Positions 63,032 through 64,000 of a DNA stretch of 64,000 bases are shown piece by piece. The stretch comes from Gaiellasilicea sp963745775 (GTDB lineage: Bacteria > Actinomycetota > Thermoleophilia > Gaiellales > Gaiellaceae): assembly GCA_963745775.1 (NCBI GenBank), contig CAVUYY010000013.1:186001-250000 (forward strand), given 5' to 3'. A program made the translations under genes and the position numbers. Every line of letters begins with the position of its first letter. Positions within the stretch are counted from its first letter, which is position 1. Under the pieces are notes generated by a model. It saw only the letters and a program-made list of their open reading frames with translations. It did not search any database and had not been told where the DNA came from.

Positions 63032-63466
63032 ATGGCCACGATCGAAGAGGCGACGGACGAGGGTACGACGCTCGTCTCGCTCACCGCAACCGCGGCCGAC
63101 AAGATCCGCGAGCTGATGGCGGAGGATCCGAGTGGCGAGAGTCAGGTTCTCCGCGTCGCGATCCAGGGTGGCGGCTGCTCCGGCTTCCAGTACGGGCTCG
63201 GCTTCGACACCGGCGCCGCAGAGGGCGACGAGCTGATCGAGCAACACGGCGTCACCGTCGTGATCGACCCCCACAGCGCGCCCTATCTCAAGGGAGCGAC
63301 CGTCGACTTCCTGACCGGGCTCGCCGAGTCGGGCTTCAAGATCGACAACCCGAACGCCCAGGCCTCGTGCGGCTGCGGCCACTCGTTCACGGTCGAGGAG
63401 GGTGCGGACACCGCACCCGCCGACGCTCACGCCGGCGGGGCCTGTGGCTCCGGCTGCTCGCACTAG
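63032..63466 (+). CDS. A-type iron-sulfur carrier (ErpA/IscA family) with Cys-rich tail
   Basis: A 144-residue HesB-fold protein that delivers Fe-S clusters. The three ligand cysteines are GGGCSGFQY and SCGCGHSF; VDFLTGLAESGFKIDNPN is the family link. After the usual C-terminus comes a 30-residue extension ending GGACGSGCSH, which adds two more Cys and a His. It is divergent from nuoA by 132 bp, which suits supply of clusters to complex I. Confidence 0.88.
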   Translation: MATIEEATDEGTTLVSLTATAADKIRELMAEDPSGESQVLRVAIQGGGCSGFQYGLGFDTGAAEGDELIEQHGVTVVIDPHSAPYLKGATVDFLTGLAESGFKIDNPNAQASCGCGHSFTVEEGADTAPADAHAGGACGSGCSH

Positions 63467-63502
63467 TACGCGGCCCGAAGCTCGGCCGACGAGAAGACCG
63501 TC

Positions 63503-64000
63503 ATGACGGAGCCGGAGGAGCTCGGCCGAGGCGGGCGGTTGCGGGGCGGTGCCGCAGGCGAGCTGGTGGCCGCCGCCTACTCCGCCGAGAGCGCACATGG
63601 CGCGCGGCTTGCCCGCGGCCTGTCGCTCGCGGATCTCGCCCATGCAGTCGCCCTGGTCGAGGGCGGCGACCTCGCAGGCGACGACGCACGCGCACTCGTG
63701 CGAGGTCTGCTCGAGCTGCACGCGATTCCCGGTGACGAGTTCCCGTGGGATCCGTCGCTCGGCGATGCCTTCAATGCCCGCGAGGCCGAGCTCGAGCGGC
63801 GGGTGGGCAATGCGGCGGCGGGATGGCTGAGCGCGGGGCGTCCACGCCGCGAGGCCTTTCGCGTCGGGCTCCGTCTGACCGCGCGTGGAGCCGCGCGGGA
63901 CCTGCACGACGCCCTCACCGACCAGGCCGCCGTCCTCGCGCGACACGCGCGCGCGACCCAAGACGCGCTCGCGACGGACTACACCTACCTGCAGCCCGCC
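63503..64000 (+). CDS. argininosuccinate-lyase-like protein, N-terminal part
   Basis: An open frame that runs off the right edge; 166 residues visible from ATG 63503. LVRGLLELHAIPGD, DAFNAREAELERRVGNAAAGWL and the last visible DYTYLQPA follow argininosuccinate lyase in order (the latter is its GYTHLQPAQP). The usual GRSRND catalytic loop reads AGRPRREAFRVGLRL here, and the WGGRF start is missing. It is probably a diverged paralogue in the lyase superfamily, perhaps with another substrate. The rest is needed. Confidence 0.65.
   Translation, partial: MTEPEELGRGGRLRGGAAGELVAAAYSAESAHGARLARGLSLADLAHAVALVEGGDLAGDDARALVRGLLELHAIPGDEFPWDPSLGDAFNAREAELERRVGNAAAGWLSAGRPRREAFRVGLRLTARGAARDLHDALTDQAAVLARHARATQDALATDYTYLQPA

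Noticed and set aside
1..64000. tRNA, rRNA, CRISPR arrays, insertion sequences, integrases
   Set aside because: I saw no cloverleaf with TTC-loop signature, no direct-repeat array, no transposase or integrase motif. A covariance-model search would be decisive.

Overview
The window looks like chromosomal DNA from a high-GC actinobacterium. GTG and TTG starts are common, third positions are strongly G/C-biased, and there is a SARP regulator, class III cyclase/AAA regulators and a full actinobacterial-type nuo operon. I favour the class Thermoleophilia (Gaiellales/Solirubrobacterales) but cannot prove it from sequence alone. I see no rRNA, tRNA, CRISPR array, insertion sequence or prophage. No gene-free stretch exceeds 300 bases; the longest, about 215 bp at 31360-31574, holds a terminator-like hairpin.

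Layout. 1-5.5 kb: end of an ABC permease, its NMT1/THI5-like lipoprotein, a hydantoinase, a membrane-anchored propeller-like protein, and a minus-strand cluster of secreted or small proteins (HYR, cupin, SnoaL). 5.6-12 kb: a wrecked AAA-GNAT-like-winged-helix regulator, an RNB ribonuclease and a wrecked adenylate cyclase-AAA-TPR regulator. 12-17 kb: methylmalonate-semialdehyde dehydrogenase and a class III aminotransferase which, with the hydantoinase, suggest pyrimidine/beta-alanine catabolism. 17-21 kb: a MarR-controlled YceI/FMN-reductase pair with clear operators, then hydrolase, peroxiredoxin and RarA. 21-29 kb: one long forward run (tryptophan dioxygenase, two related methyltransferases, M20 peptidase, PabB, PabC, DUF1385, nicotinate phosphoribosyltransferase). 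29-36 kb: acetyltransferases, a VOC protein, a small repeat-bearing exported protein, a SARP-propeller regulator facing a BMP-family binding protein, an isochorismatase-fold hydrolase. 36-46 kb: short FtsH-like protease, methylmalonyl-CoA epimerase, ECF sigma factor, short YchF-like GTPase, EamA transporter, HD nuclease, DUF1015, inositol-phosphatase-like protein, Mrp, HAD phosphatase, Ldh2-like oxidoreductase. 46-49 kb: cupin-TPR, DUF1028, metallo-hydrolase. 49-63 kb: nuoA-N complete on the minus strand, with most genes overlapping by 1-11 bases. 63-64 kb: an A-type iron-sulfur carrier and the start of a divergent argininosuccinate-lyase-like gene.

Two things cut across the window. First, many otherwise intact genes, including nuoG, nuoI and nuoM, are broken by single-base indels, so several very long open frames are artefacts (false NuoG-NuoH, Mrp-HAD and cyclase-dehydrogenase fusions). 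I give gene extents across the breaks. Isolated ones are most likely sequence errors; 5.6-10.7 kb is much denser and may include real pseudogenes. Second, about fifteen transcript-leading genes have a TANNNT box only 6-8 nt before the start codon and no ribosome-binding site, which indicates leaderless transcription; I used this to choose several starts.
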